The notes: a model not told the origin generated them from the letters alone. A DNA stretch of 64,000 nucleotides from Pseudorhodoplanes sp. (GCA_022843165.1 JALHOD010000012.1:1-64000); one strand, 5' to 3'; shown: positions 8,959-18,208, numbered from the stretch's first letter. A program made the numbers and translations.

Positions 8959-10191
8959 ATGGCCATCCTATTCGATTCGAGACCCTCGCGCCGGAACCTG
9001 CTGGGTTCGGCGCTTGCCATCTGCGCCGTGTCCGCGATGCCGATGCCGGCACTCGCCCAGACATCCCAGCAGCCTTTTGAGCAATGGATCGTCGCATTCC
9101 GTCCGCGTGCATTGAAGCGCGGCGTGTCGGACGCGACCTATGCCCGTGTCATGAACGGCCTCAAGCCGGATATGGGCGTGTTCGCGCTGCAGCGCTCACA
9201 GCCGGAGTTCCGTGAGCAACTCTGGCAATACCTCAATCGCCGCGTGTCCGACTGGCGCATCATGACCGGCCGGGAACGCCTGCGCGATGTGCGTCCGCTG
9301 CTGACGAAGCTGGAAAAGGAATTCGGCGTGGCGCCTGCGATCCTGCTCGGATTGTGGGGCATGGAGACCGCGTTCGGCGATCCGGTCGTGCATCAGAACC
9401 ACATGCGGCCAGTGATCCCCGCGCTCGCCGCACTGGCCTGGGGCGAACCGCGCCGCCGCGCCTATTGGGAAACCGAATTGCTCAACGCCCTGGTCATCAT
9501 CGAACGCGGCTGGAGCAATCCGCAGGAAATGCGCGGCTCCTGGGCCGGCGCCATGGGCCATACGCAATGGATGCCGGAGGTCTGGCTCAATATCGGATTC
9601 GACTATGACGGCGACGGCCGCGCCTCGCCGTTCGGCAAGCCGGACGACGCGCTGGCGGGCACCTGCAAGTATCTCCTGCAGCGCGGCCGTTACCGGCGGG
9701 GCGAGCCGTGGGGCTATGAGGTGCGCGCGGCCGGCACCGCCGGCGGCGAACGCACTTATGCGGAGTGGCACAAGGCCGGCGTTCTGCGCGCCGACGGCAA
9801 AGCCTATGACGCGCCGAACGCGCGCGCAAAGCTCTGGATCCCGCTCGCGGGCGGACCCGCTTTCCTGATCGGCGCGAATTTCGATGCGGTGAAGAGCTAT
9901 AATCCTTCCATGAATTATGCGCTGGCGATCTGTCATCTCGGCGACCGCATTCTGGGCGCGGGTCCGTTCGTGCAAGCATTTCCCGGCAGCGAACGCGCGC
10001 CGACCCTGACGGAGGTGCAGGAAATCCAGAAACGCCTCACCTCACTCGGATTCGATACCAACGGCACCGATGGCCGCGTCGGTCTGGAAACCATGAAAGC
10101 GGTGCGCAACTATCAGCAGAAGGTCGGGATGCAGCCGGCGGACGGCTATGCCGGCGTGAAATTGCTGGCGCGGCTGCGGCAAGGCACATGA
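8959..10191 (+). CDS. MltB-type lytic murein transglycosylase with peptidoglycan-binding domain
   Basis: The 410-residue exported enzyme cleaves the glycan strands of peptidoglycan to form 1,6-anhydro ends. Its signal region contains SRRNLLG, resembling a twin-arginine signal, followed by a hydrophobic stretch ending ALA. The transglycosylase domain covers about residues 38-335, with the probable catalytic glutamate at 136 in GLWGMETAFG and the family motif SWAGAMGHTQWMP. A PG_binding_1 domain occupies about residues 345-405 (LTEVQEIQKRL to YAGVKLLARL). It follows the M23 peptidase gene closely, and the two would act on the same polymer. Confidence 0.9.
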   Translation: MAILFDSRPSRRNLLGSALAICAVSAMPMPALAQTSQQPFEQWIVAFRPRALKRGVSDATYARVMNGLKPDMGVFALQRSQPEFREQLWQYLNRRVSDWRIMTGRERLRDVRPLLTKLEKEFGVAPAILLGLWGMETAFGDPVVHQNHMRPVIPALAALAWGEPRRRAYWETELLNALVIIERGWSNPQEMRGSWAGAMGHTQWMPEVWLNIGFDYDGDGRASPFGKPDDALAGTCKYLLQRGRYRRGEPWGYEVRAAGTAGGERTYAEWHKAGVLRADGKAYDAPNARAKLWIPLAGGPAFLIGANFDAVKSYNPSMNYALAICHLGDRILGAGPFVQAFPGSERAPTLTEVQEIQKRLTSLGFDTNGTDGRVGLETMKAVRNYQQKVGMQPADGYAGVKLLARLRQGT

Positions 10192-10207
10192 TTCCCGCGC
10201 CGGACGC

Positions 10208-11137
10208 TCACGGCACGCGCGCGGAACGCCGGTTGACGTCGCGCGCCGCAAACCAGGTTTTGAGAAAATCGGCGAAGATCCTTACCTTCTGCGGCACCGC
10301 CGGCGTGCGCGGATAGACCGCGAGCAAGGGACGCGGCACGGTCTTGTAACGCGGCAACACGGCCACCAGCGCCCCCGAGGCGAGATCCTCCGCCACCGAA
10401 TAACGCGGCACCAGAGCAATGCCGAGTCCCGCCAGCGCCGCCTTGCGCAGGGCCAGCGCACTGTTGGACATGAAAGCGCCCGTCACCTTGATCGACTGGT
10501 TTCCCTTCGGTCCTTCGAAACGCCAGATGTGATCGCTCGGCAGAACGTTGACATGCACAAGGCAGGCAAGGCTGGCGAGTTCGGCCGGCGCGGATGGGCG
10601 GCCTTCGCGCGCGAGATAGTCCGGCGCTGCGCAGACCACCCATTCCAGCGGTGCGATCGATTCCTCGACAAACGAGGCGTTGCGGACAGACGTGATCCGC
10701 AGCGCAAGATCGAGTCCCTTCTCGCTGAATTCGCCGAAGCGGAAGGACACGTCTTCAAGGATCAGCGAGACGCGCAATTTCGGCTGCACGCTCGCAAAGG
10801 CGACGATTGCATCCGCCAGATGCATGGCGCCGAAGGATTTCGGGGCGGTGAGCTTGAGCGTGCCGACCGCTTCGGTGCGGGTCTGCACAATGGCGCGCTC
10901 CTTGTGCTCGACGTCCTGAAAAAGCTGCTCGCAGAAATCGAGATAGGAGCGCCCCTCGTCGGTAAGATTGAGCGAGCGGGTCGAGCGGTTCAGCAGCCGC
11001 ACACCCAGACGCTGCTCCAGATCGCTGACATGGCGCGACACCAGCGCCCGCGACAGGCCAAGCTGATTGGCGGCGATGGTGAAACTGCCCGAACGCACCA
11101 CCCGCACAAAGCTTTCCATGGTCCGGAAGCGATCCAT
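10208..11137 (-). CDS. LysR-type transcriptional regulator
   Basis: The 309-residue regulator has an N-terminal winged helix-turn-helix (residues 5-63, FTIAANQLGLSRALVSRHVS) and a LysR substrate-binding domain from about residue 92. It is transcribed divergently from the TPP enzyme gene, with 227 bp between the two starts. A palindrome of T-N11-A type lies 10 bases upstream of its own ATG (11147-11169). By the usual LysR logic it should control both itself and the TPP-ABC operon in response to a pathway compound. The effector is unknown. Confidence 0.9.
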   Translation of the reverse strand: MDRFRTMESFVRVVRSGSFTIAANQLGLSRALVSRHVSDLEQRLGVRLLNRSTRSLNLTDEGRSYLDFCEQLFQDVEHKERAIVQTRTEAVGTLKLTAPKSFGAMHLADAIVAFASVQPKLRVSLILEDVSFRFGEFSEKGLDLALRITSVRNASFVEESIAPLEWVVCAAPDYLAREGRPSAPAELASLACLVHVNVLPSDHIWRFEGPKGNQSIKVTGAFMSNSALALRKAALAGLGIALVPRYSVAEDLASGALVAVLPRYKTVPRPLLAVYPRTPAVPQKVRIFADFLKTWFAARDVNRRSARVP

Positions 11138-11146
11138 CGACGCCTC

Positions 11147-11169
11147 ATTGTTGCAGATATTGCAATAAT
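11147..11169. promoter_or_regulatory. Palindromic LysR-type operator between lysR and the TPP-ABC operon
   Basis: The core TTGCA-GATAT-TGCAA (11151-11165) is a perfect inverted repeat and contains a T-N11-A box (T11152, A11164), the consensus for LysR-type binding. Flanking ATT and AAT extend the symmetry. It sits 10 bases upstream of the lysR start and about 200 bases upstream of the TPP enzyme start. Confidence 0.6.
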
Positions 11170-11364
11170 GTGGTTCGAATTTAGCGGCTTCCCGGCGCTA
11201 ATGTCAAAGCGTATGGTTCGCCCCAATCACGACGGCGTTCGAGCGCCGCGCAGCCTGTCCAGGGAGAACGACCCGATAACCGGCCCGCTTTTGGGCCCAT
11301 CGCCTCATATCGCCATCACAGGGTGCCGGCCGGTCGCGGCCGGGGGGACCCACAAGGACCTTTC

Positions 11365-13176
11365 GTGACCGCATCGACATCCAAGACGGAAACCCCGGAC
11401 AATCGCGATCTGGCGACCCTTGAGCGCCCCATTCCCTCTGGCGCGAATGCTGCCGGCTTCGGCAGCGACGTCGTGGCCGAAACCTTGCGCGCGCTCGATA
11501 TCCCGTATGTCGCACTCAATCCCGGTGCGAGCTATCGCGGGCTGCATGACAGCATCGTCAATTATCTCGGCAACCAGAAACCACAGATGCTGCTGTGCCT
11601 GCACGAAGAAGCCGCGGTCGCGATCGCGCAAGGCTGGGCCAAGGTCACCGGCCGCGCCATGGCGGCGGTTGTGCATTCCAATGTCGGGCTGATGCACGCC
11701 ACCATGGCGATCTTCAATGCCTGGTGCGATCGCATGCCAGTCGTGATCCTGGGCGCAACCGGTCCGGTCGACGCCGACAAGCGGCGCCCCTGGATCGACT
11801 GGATCCACACCGCGCGCGATCAGGGCGCGCTGGTCCGCGACTACACCAAGTGGGACGATCAGCCGGCCTCGCCGGCCGCCGCGCGCGAGTCCCTGCTGCG
11901 CGCCGCCTGGATCGCCAACACCGCGCCGCAAGGACCTGTCTATGTGAATCTCGACGCCGAAATGCAGGAAGCCAAACTTGCGGATGCGCTGCCGCCGATC
12001 GACGCGGCGCGTTTCATGCCGCAGGTGCTGACGGCGCCGGCGCGCGGACTGGTGCAACTCGCCGCCGCCAAATTGCGCGCCGCGAAAAATGTGGTGATCC
12101 TTGCCGGACGCGCCTCGCGCGATGTCGCCTGCTGGAACGATCGCGTGGCCCTGGCGGAAGCGCTCAATGCGCGCGTCATCACCGATCTGAAGATCGGCGC
12201 ATCGTTCCCGACCGATCATGCGCTGCATCTCGGCGCGCCCAGCAACCTCGTTCCCGACGCGGAAGGCCTGAAGGCGCTCGCCGAGGCCGATGCGATCCTC
12301 AGTCTCGACTGGGTCGATCTTGCCGGCGCGCTGAAAACCGCAAAGGCGCTCGCCACCAAAGCGCAAGTCATCCAGGTCTCGCTCGATCATCACAGCCACA
12401 ACGGCTGGAGCATGGACCATCAGGCCCTGCCGCCCGTGGACCTTTTCATCTCGGCCGATGCCGATGCCACCGCCAGCGCCCTGCTGGACGCCATTGCACC
12501 GGAGGCCAAACCCGCCGCCAGGACACCGGCCGGCTTTCCGCCGGCGCCGAAGCTTTCGCAAGAATCGCTGACGGTCGAGCATCTGGCCTATGCGCTGCGC
12601 GACGCGGCCGGCGACAAGCCGGTGTCGCTCAGCCATCTTCCGTTGTCCTGGAACGGCGCCTGGTGGCCCTTCCGCCATCCGCTCGACTATCTCGGCAGCG
12701 ACGGCGGCGGCGGCATTGGCGGCGGTCCCGGCATCGCGGTCGGCGCCGCGCTGGCGCTGAAGGAGAGCAACCGGCTCCCCATCGCCATCTGTGGCGACGG
12801 CGATTTCCTGATGGGCGTCACCGCGCTCTGGACAGCGGCGCATTACCGCATTCCGCTTCTGCTCGTGGTCGCCAACAATCGCTCCTTCTTCAACGATGAG
12901 CTGCATCAGGAGCGCGTTGCCCGCATGCGCAATCGTCCGGTCGAGAACCGATGGATCGGCCAGCGCATGTCCGATCCCGAAATTGATCTCGCGGCGATGG
13001 CGCGCGCGCAGGGCGCACAGGGATTTGGCCCCGTGACACGTTCGCAGGACCTGCCCGAGATATTTCGCAAAGCCATCGCTGCCGTTGAAAGCGGCGCGGT
13101 GGCCGTCGTCGATGTTCGCGTGGAGCCGGGCTATGCTCCGGTCACGACGGCGGCGATGTCACGGCAAGCCGACTAG
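11365..13176 (+). CDS. Thiamine-diphosphate-dependent enzyme, benzoylformate-decarboxylase-like
   Basis: The 603-residue enzyme shows the three-domain ThDP fold of the acetolactate synthase/benzoylformate decarboxylase family. The cofactor-activating glutamate is E81 in LHEEAAVAIAQGWAK. The ThDP-Mg motif starts near residue 477 with GDGDFLMG and ends in VVANN. The run KWDDQPAS...APQGPVYVNL resembles benzoylformate decarboxylase, as does VVHSNVG, which carries the counterpart of its active-site histidine. The serine of the decarboxylase NPGS motif is alanine here (NPGAS). GTG 11365 is chosen because AAGGA sits 7 bases upstream. It likely decarboxylates or ligates a 2-oxo acid, giving an aldehyde for the dehydrogenase encoded downstream; the substrate is unknown. 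Confidence 0.82.
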   Translation: MTASTSKTETPDNRDLATLERPIPSGANAAGFGSDVVAETLRALDIPYVALNPGASYRGLHDSIVNYLGNQKPQMLLCLHEEAAVAIAQGWAKVTGRAMAAVVHSNVGLMHATMAIFNAWCDRMPVVILGATGPVDADKRRPWIDWIHTARDQGALVRDYTKWDDQPASPAAARESLLRAAWIANTAPQGPVYVNLDAEMQEAKLADALPPIDAARFMPQVLTAPARGLVQLAAAKLRAAKNVVILAGRASRDVACWNDRVALAEALNARVITDLKIGASFPTDHALHLGAPSNLVPDAEGLKALAEADAILSLDWVDLAGALKTAKALATKAQVIQVSLDHHSHNGWSMDHQALPPVDLFISADADATASALLDAIAPEAKPAARTPAGFPPAPKLSQESLTVEHLAYALRDAAGDKPVSLSHLPLSWNGAWWPFRHPLDYLGSDGGGGIGGGPGIAVGAALALKESNRLPIAICGDGDFLMGVTALWTAAHYRIPLLLVVANNRSFFNDELHQERVARMRNRPVENRWIGQRMSDPEIDLAAMARAQGAQGFGPVTRSQDLPEIFRKAIAAVESGAVAVVDVRVEPGYAPVTTAAMSRQAD

Positions 13177-13205
13177 TCCGATCCCTTCCAACCAGGTCAA
13201 ACTCC

Positions 13206-14072
13206 ATGTCTGTTGCGTCCATGGCCACGACACATACCGCCAAGACTTCCGCCCAGGATAGCGCGGGTCTTCTCGTACTCGACGATCTGTCCAAGCGCTT
13301 CCCGACTCCGGAAGGGACCGTGGTCGCCGTCGATCACGTCTCGCTGTCGGTGAAGCAAGGTGAATTCTTCTCGGTGATCGGTCCGTCGGGCTGCGGAAAA
13401 TCGACCTTGTTCAATGTGATCGGCGGCCTGATCAGCGAATATGAGGGCAATGTCACCGTCGCCGGTGAACGCATCACCGGTCCGCATCCCTCCGTCGGCA
13501 TGGTGTTCCAGGAGGAATCCACCTTTCCGTGGCGCACCGTGATAGAGAACGTATCCTTCCCGCTCGAAATCGAAGGCATGCCGAAAGCCAAGCGCTACGA
13601 GAAGGCGCGGCACTTCATTCACATGGTCGGGCTCGACGGATTCGAGAACCGCTATCCGTCCGAACTGTCCGGCGGCATGCGCCAACGCGTGTCGCTGGCC
13701 CGCACGCTTGCCTCCGAACCGAAAATCCTGCTGATGGACGAGCCGTTCGCGGCGCTCGACGAGCAGACCCGTCTGCTGCTCGGCGACAAGGTCCTGCAAA
13801 TCCAGGAAGAACTGAAGCAGACCACGATGCTGATCACCCACAACATCACCGAGGCGGTGCAATTGTCCGACCGCATCATGGTCATGACCTACCGCCCCGG
13901 CAAGGTGAAACGGGTCGTGGACATCAACCTGCCGCGCCCGCGCACGTCGGAGATCGTCGGCTCCGACGCCTTCGGACATTATGTGGCGCAGATCTGGACC
14001 GACCTGCGCGAGGAGGCCAGCCGCGGCCTCACCGAAGACGAGGGACGCCGCGTCACCAGGGCCACGCGATGA
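13206..14072 (+). CDS. ABC transporter ATP-binding protein, NitT/TauT (SsuB/TauB) family
   Basis: The 288-residue ATPase energises import by the two permeases that follow. Walker A is GPSGCGKST (residues 59-67), the signature LSGGMRQR is near 154 and Walker B is ILLMDEP near 175. The switch histidine lies in LITHNITEA. Length and motifs fit the nitrate/sulfonate/taurine group of importers. It starts 29 bases after the TPP enzyme stop, and its own stop overlaps the next ATG (ATGA), so the genes are translationally coupled. Confidence 0.93.
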   Translation: MSVASMATTHTAKTSAQDSAGLLVLDDLSKRFPTPEGTVVAVDHVSLSVKQGEFFSVIGPSGCGKSTLFNVIGGLISEYEGNVTVAGERITGPHPSVGMVFQEESTFPWRTVIENVSFPLEIEGMPKAKRYEKARHFIHMVGLDGFENRYPSELSGGMRQRVSLARTLASEPKILLMDEPFAALDEQTRLLLGDKVLQIQEELKQTTMLITHNITEAVQLSDRIMVMTYRPGKVKRVVDINLPRPRTSEIVGSDAFGHYVAQIWTDLREEASRGLTEDEGRRVTRATR

Positions 14073-14839
14073 ACAGATCGGCTCTAGCGCGGATTCCCGG
14101 CCTGCCCGCCCTTTTCGGTTTTGGCTGCCTTGTGGTGTCGATTCTGGCATTCGAAATTCTGATCCGCGCAGGCGTGATCAACCGTTTCATTGTGCCGATG
14201 CCCTCGCAGATCGCCGCCAGTTTCGAGCGCGTCATCATCGAAGAGCATTTGCTGGAACGCTTCGTGCTGACTTTCAAGGAATGTTTCTATGCCGCGATCC
14301 TGATCACGCTCGTCGGCGTATCACTTGGGGCACTGCTGCACCGCGTCGATCTGCTTCGCCGCGCCACCGAGACCTGGGTGGCGGCCGCGGCTTCCGCGCC
14401 CACCGTACTGATGTATCCCCTTTTTCTGGTCATCTTCGGACGCTCGTCGACCACCATCATCATGATGGCCTTCGTCGCAGGTCTGCCGCCGGTGATCCTG
14501 AAGACGATCGAGGGACTGTCCGGCACGCGGCGCGTGCTCATCAATGTGGGTCGCAGCTTCAACCTCACGCAATCGCAGATGTTCTGGAAAATCCTGTTTC
14601 CGGCGGCCATGCCGACGATCTTCGTCGGGCTCAAGCTCGGCCTGATCTTCACGCTGATCAATGTCGTGGGCGTCGAATTCCTGATCAATTTCGGCGGCCT
14701 CGGCCAGCTCATCAACGACCTGGCCGAACGCTACGACCTTCCCGGCACCTATGCGGCGATCTGCTTCGTCATTCTGGTGAGCGTTGTCTTCTTTGTTGTT
14801 ATTGAACGGATCGAACGATGGCTGAGACCGGCAGACTGA
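14069..14839 (+). CDS. ABC transporter permease, NitT/TauT family (first of two)
   Basis: The 256-residue inner-membrane permease has about six hydrophobic segments and the BPD_transp_1 core with the EAA-like loop near GRSFNLTQSQMFWKILFPAAMP. It starts inside the ATPase stop codon and overlaps the next permease by 22 bases, showing tight translational coupling. Having two different permease genes implies a heterodimeric channel, which is less usual in the TauC/SsuC group, where one gene normally supplies a homodimer. Confidence 0.9.
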   Translation: MNRSALARIPGLPALFGFGCLVVSILAFEILIRAGVINRFIVPMPSQIAASFERVIIEEHLLERFVLTFKECFYAAILITLVGVSLGALLHRVDLLRRATETWVAAAASAPTVLMYPLFLVIFGRSSTTIIMMAFVAGLPPVILKTIEGLSGTRRVLINVGRSFNLTQSQMFWKILFPAAMPTIFVGLKLGLIFTLINVVGVEFLINFGGLGQLINDLAERYDLPGTYAAICFVILVSVVFFVVIERIERWLRPAD

Positions 14840-15612
14840 GACAAGCGGCGATCACCTCCCCGCTCCTGAGCCCGGTGACCCTGGTTCGCCTCGCGATCAT
14901 CGCGGGCGTGCTGGTGCTGTGGGAGACCATCGCCGCATCGGGATGGCTCTATCGCGACGTGGTGCCGTCCCTGCTTGCCATCGGCCGCGCCATCATCGCG
15001 CTGCTGTCGAGCCCGGAATATTACTGGCATCTTGGCGTCACCGCGGGGGAGATTGGCGCGGCCCTCACCATCGGCGGCCTGAGCGGCCTGCTGGTCGGGC
15101 TGGTTCTGGGCGGCAGCCGCTTCATGGGCAAGGCGTTCGAGCCCTATCTCTATTATCTTGGCCCCACGCCCAAGATCATCTTCTTCCCGATCATGATCAT
15201 GTGGTTCGGAGTCGGACCGGCCTCGAAAGTCGCGCTCGGCACCATGTCCTGCTTCTTCCCGATCGCCCTGTCGGTCGCCGCCGGCATGCGCCAGATCGAT
15301 CCCGTGCTGATCCGCGTCGGCCGGAGCTTCCGCCTCAAGCAATGGCAGATGGCGTGGAAAATCTACCTGCCCGCCATGCGGCATCCGATCATCAACGGCG
15401 TCCGACTCGGACTGGGCGTCGCGCTGATTGGAACCCTGCTCGCGGAAACCAAGTTGTCCAACCGCGGCATCGGATTCCTCATCATCCAGGCCTACAGCCT
15501 GTTCGACATGCCGCGCATGTACGCCATGCTGATCGTGCTGTTCATTCTGTCGATCGGCGCGAATGCATTGATCGGCCGGCTCGGGGGCCTCGATTCCATC
15601 AAACGCCTTTAA
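14818..15612 (+). CDS. ABC transporter permease, NitT/TauT family (second of two)
   Basis: This 264-residue permease is a paralog of the preceding one, with the EAA-like loop GRSFRLKQWQMAWKIYLPAMR and about six hydrophobic segments. It begins within the last codons of the first permease. The stop is followed after 24 bases by the binding-protein gene. Together with the ATPase and the binding protein it completes one importer. Confidence 0.9.
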   Translation: MAETGRLRQAAITSPLLSPVTLVRLAIIAGVLVLWETIAASGWLYRDVVPSLLAIGRAIIALLSSPEYYWHLGVTAGEIGAALTIGGLSGLLVGLVLGGSRFMGKAFEPYLYYLGPTPKIIFFPIMIMWFGVGPASKVALGTMSCFFPIALSVAAGMRQIDPVLIRVGRSFRLKQWQMAWKIYLPAMRHPIINGVRLGLGVALIGTLLAETKLSNRGIGFLIIQAYSLFDMPRMYAMLIVLFILSIGANALIGRLGGLDSIKRL

Positions 15613-15636
15613 GAAAGGTACCTAGCGGAGGAAATC

Positions 15637-16596
15637 ATGAAAAATTGCAAATTACTGGCTGGAGCGGCCGCCGTGATGTTCGCCGTTCTTTCGTCACCCA
15701 CAACAGCGGACGCCCAAGAACTCGTCAAGCTGGCGATCGGCCAGCGCGGCAACTGGGACACGGCGATCCCGCATCTCGGCGACAAAGCCGGCATCTTCAA
15801 GAAGCACGGTCTCACTCTCGAAATGACGTACACGTCCGGCAGCGGCGAAACGCTCCAGCCCGTCATTTCCAACAGCGTGGACATTGGACTGGCGATCGGC
15901 ACGATGGGCGCCGTCAGCGCCTATGCAAAGGGCGCACCGGTGCGCGTCATCGGCGCGGAAGCGACCGGCGCCGCGGACTATTGGTATGCCAAGGCCGATT
16001 CCGGAATCAAAACCCTGAAGGACACCGACGGCAAGACAATCGCGTTCTCAACCCGCGGGTCCTCGACCAATTCCATTGTTCTGGCGTTCATCAATGAATT
16101 CAAACTCACTGCCAAGCCGCAATCGACCGGCAATCCACCATCCACTTTGACGGCCGTCATGACAGGCCAGGTCGATGTCGGCTGGGCCGCGCCGCCCTTC
16201 GGGCTGAAGGAAGTCGACGAAGGCAAGATCCACATTGTTGCGAAGGCGACCGACGCGGCCATCGTGCGCGGACAGACCATTCGGGTTATCGCGGTGAATG
16301 CCGAAACACTGGCGAAACGCCGCGATGTGCTGCTGCGCTTCATGCGCGGCTATCGTGAGACCATTGATTACATGTATTCCAACGATCAGGCGATCAAGGA
16401 TTACGCGGAGTTTGCAAAGATTTCCGAGACAATGGCCAAGCGCGTGCGGGACGAGTTTTTCCCGAAGTCGATCCTTCTGCCCGACGAGATCAAGGGACTC
16501 GACACGCAGCTTCCGGAAGCGGTGACGCTGAAATTCATCGACAAGCCGCTGACAAAAGAGCAGCAGGCCGAACTGTTCCAGGTTCCGCTGAAGTAA
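15637..16596 (+). CDS. Periplasmic substrate-binding protein of the NitT/TauT ABC transporter
   Basis: The 319-residue protein has a signal peptide ending near TADAQE and a type II periplasmic-binding fold of the NMT1/TauA group. The family-style segment GIFKKHGLTLEMTY and a middle hinge (STRGSSTNSIVLAF) are visible. It delivers the ligand to the two permeases encoded upstream. TauA/SsuA relatives bind sulfonates, but this superfamily also binds nitrate, pyrimidines and aromatic acids, so the ligand must be inferred from the enzymes of the operon. AGCGGAGG lies just upstream of its ATG. Confidence 0.9.
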   Translation: MKNCKLLAGAAAVMFAVLSSPTTADAQELVKLAIGQRGNWDTAIPHLGDKAGIFKKHGLTLEMTYTSGSGETLQPVISNSVDIGLAIGTMGAVSAYAKGAPVRVIGAEATGAADYWYAKADSGIKTLKDTDGKTIAFSTRGSSTNSIVLAFINEFKLTAKPQSTGNPPSTLTAVMTGQVDVGWAAPPFGLKEVDEGKIHIVAKATDAAIVRGQTIRVIAVNAETLAKRRDVLLRFMRGYRETIDYMYSNDQAIKDYAEFAKISETMAKRVRDEFFPKSILLPDEIKGLDTQLPEAVTLKFIDKPLTKEQQAELFQVPLK

Positions 16597-16605
16597 CCGG
16601 CCTAA

Positions 16606-16635
16606 GCGGCTCGCCGCGCACGGGCGGCGAGCCGC
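16606..16635 (+). terminator. Hairpin between binding-protein and aldehyde dehydrogenase genes
   Basis: A perfect 12-bp stem (GCGGCTCGCCGC with GCGGCGAGCCGC, loop GCACGG) begins 10 bases after the binding-protein stop. It is followed by TTATATTT, a poor U-tract, so it may only partly terminate, protect the upstream mRNA and lower aldehyde dehydrogenase expression relative to the transporter. Confidence 0.6.
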
Positions 16636-16655
16636 CTTATATTTGAGGTTCCGCC

Positions 16656-18155
16656 ATGACCACCGCCGTCCCGCCGCAGACCGCCATTCCGACCGAGATC
16701 AAGCTGCCGGAGCATCGTGACGCCTATTACGGCGGAAAATGGCAGAAGCCGAAGAGCGGGCGTTATGTCGACACGATCAATCCCGGCACCGGCCAATCGC
16801 TGGGCAAGGTCGCCGATTGCGCGGCCGACGACATGGATGCCGCGATTGCCTCGGCCAAAGCCGCCTTCAAGGACTGGCGGCGGGTCGCACCGCTGGAGCG
16901 CGCGCGCATCCTGAAGCGCGTCGCGCAGATCCTGCGCGACAATGCCGGCGAGCTCGCCATGATCGACGCCGCCGATTGCGGCAATCCGGTCAGGGAAATG
17001 CTGGCCGACGCCAACATCGCCGCGGCGCAGATGGAATTCTTCGCCGGCCTTGTGACCGAAGTGAAAGGCGCGTCGATCCCGATGGGCCCCGACGTCGTCA
17101 ATTTCTCGGTCCGGGAGCCGCGCGGCGTGGTCGGACGCATCATTCCTTTCAATCATCCCTTCATGTTCTGCGCCGGAAAATCGGCCGCGCCGCTCGCCGC
17201 TGGCAACACCATTGTGGTCAAGCCGCCGGAACAGGCGCCGCTGTCGTCGCTGCGGCTTGCGGAATTGTGCGACGGTCTTTTCCCGCCCGGCGTGTTCAAC
17301 GTCGTCCCGGGCGGGCGGGACGCCGGCGCGCGGCTCTCCGCCCATCCCGATATTTCAATCGTCGCCCTGGTCGGCAGCGTGCCGACGGGCCGCGCCGTGA
17401 TGAAGGCCGCCGCCGACACCGTGAAGCCGGTGCTGCTGGAGCTCGGGGGCAAGAACGCACTGATCGCCTATCCCGACGCCGATCCGGACGAGGTCGCCGG
17501 CGGCGTGGTCGGCGGCATGAATTTCACCTGGTGCGGACAATCCTGCGGCTCGACCAGCCGCGCCTTCGTCCACGAGAAAATCTATGACGCCGTGCTGGAG
17601 CGCGTGAAGCAGAAGGTCGCCTATTTCAAGCCCGGCATCCCGACCGATGCGGCGACCACCATGGGCGCGATCATTTCCAGGGTGCAATATGATCGCGTGC
17701 TGCATTACATCGACTCTGCGAAGAAGGAAGGCGCCCGCCTGCTCCATGGCGGCGGACGGCCGGCCGATCCCAAGCTCGACAAGGGACTCTATGTCGAGCC
17801 CACCATCTTCGCCGACGTCACCCCCGACATGACGATCGCGCGCGAAGAAATCTTCGGCCCCGTGCTCGGCATCTTCAAATGGTCGGACGAGACGACGATG
17901 CTCGATCAGGTCAATGCGGTGGAATACGGCCTCACCTGCTCGATCTGGACCAACGACCTGTCCACCGCGCATCGCACCGCCAATGCGGTGGAAGCCGGCT
18001 TTATCTGGATCAACGATACCAGCAAACATTTCATCGGCACGCCGTTCGGCGGCTTCAAGCAGTCCGGCATCGGTCGCGAGGAATGCATCGAGGAAATGTT
18101 CACCTTCACGCAGGAAAAGAACATCCACGTGAAGCTGAAACCGGCCAAGGGCTAG
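16656..18155 (+). CDS. NAD(P)-dependent aldehyde dehydrogenase
   Basis: The 499-residue enzyme oxidises an aldehyde to the acid. The catalytic cysteine is C297 in GQSCGSTSR, the general-base glutamate is E262 in LELGGKN, and the cofactor region includes PFNHPFMF and VGSVPTGRAV. Full length and motifs match the betaine/benzaldehyde aldehyde dehydrogenase superfamily. It begins 59 bases after the binding-protein gene, across a hairpin. The natural inference is that it handles the aldehyde made by the upstream ThDP enzyme. GAGG lies upstream of the ATG. Confidence 0.9.
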   Translation: MTTAVPPQTAIPTEIKLPEHRDAYYGGKWQKPKSGRYVDTINPGTGQSLGKVADCAADDMDAAIASAKAAFKDWRRVAPLERARILKRVAQILRDNAGELAMIDAADCGNPVREMLADANIAAAQMEFFAGLVTEVKGASIPMGPDVVNFSVREPRGVVGRIIPFNHPFMFCAGKSAAPLAAGNTIVVKPPEQAPLSSLRLAELCDGLFPPGVFNVVPGGRDAGARLSAHPDISIVALVGSVPTGRAVMKAAADTVKPVLLELGGKNALIAYPDADPDEVAGGVVGGMNFTWCGQSCGSTSRAFVHEKIYDAVLERVKQKVAYFKPGIPTDAATTMGAIISRVQYDRVLHYIDSAKKEGARLLHGGGRPADPKLDKGLYVEPTIFADVTPDMTIAREEIFGPVLGIFKWSDETTMLDQVNAVEYGLTCSIWTNDLSTAHRTANAVEAGFIWINDTSKHFIGTPFGGFKQSGIGREECIEEMFTFTQEKNIHVKLKPAKG

Positions 18156-18166
18156 GCCGGTGCGTT

Positions 18167-18197
18167 CGGCATGCCCGGCCTGATTCCGGGCATGCCG
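18167..18197. terminator. Hairpin terminator between converging genes
   Basis: A perfect 12-bp stem (CGGCATGCCCGG with CCGGGCATGCCG, 7-nt loop) lies between the aldehyde dehydrogenase stop and the stop of the convergent decarboxylase-like gene. There is no strong T-run on either strand. Confidence 0.65.
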
Positions 18198-18208
18198 TGA
18201 CGCCGCCT

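Noticed and set aside
12700-12760. Glycine-codon repeats (GGCGGCGGCGGC) as a simple repeat element.
   Set aside because: They encode the glycine-rich loop of the ThDP enzyme and are in frame.
13206-16596. Assigning the ABC transporter to taurine or alkanesulfonate uptake.
   Set aside because: No sulfonate dioxygenase or monooxygenase gene is linked; the neighbouring enzymes suggest a 2-oxo acid or aromatic substrate instead.
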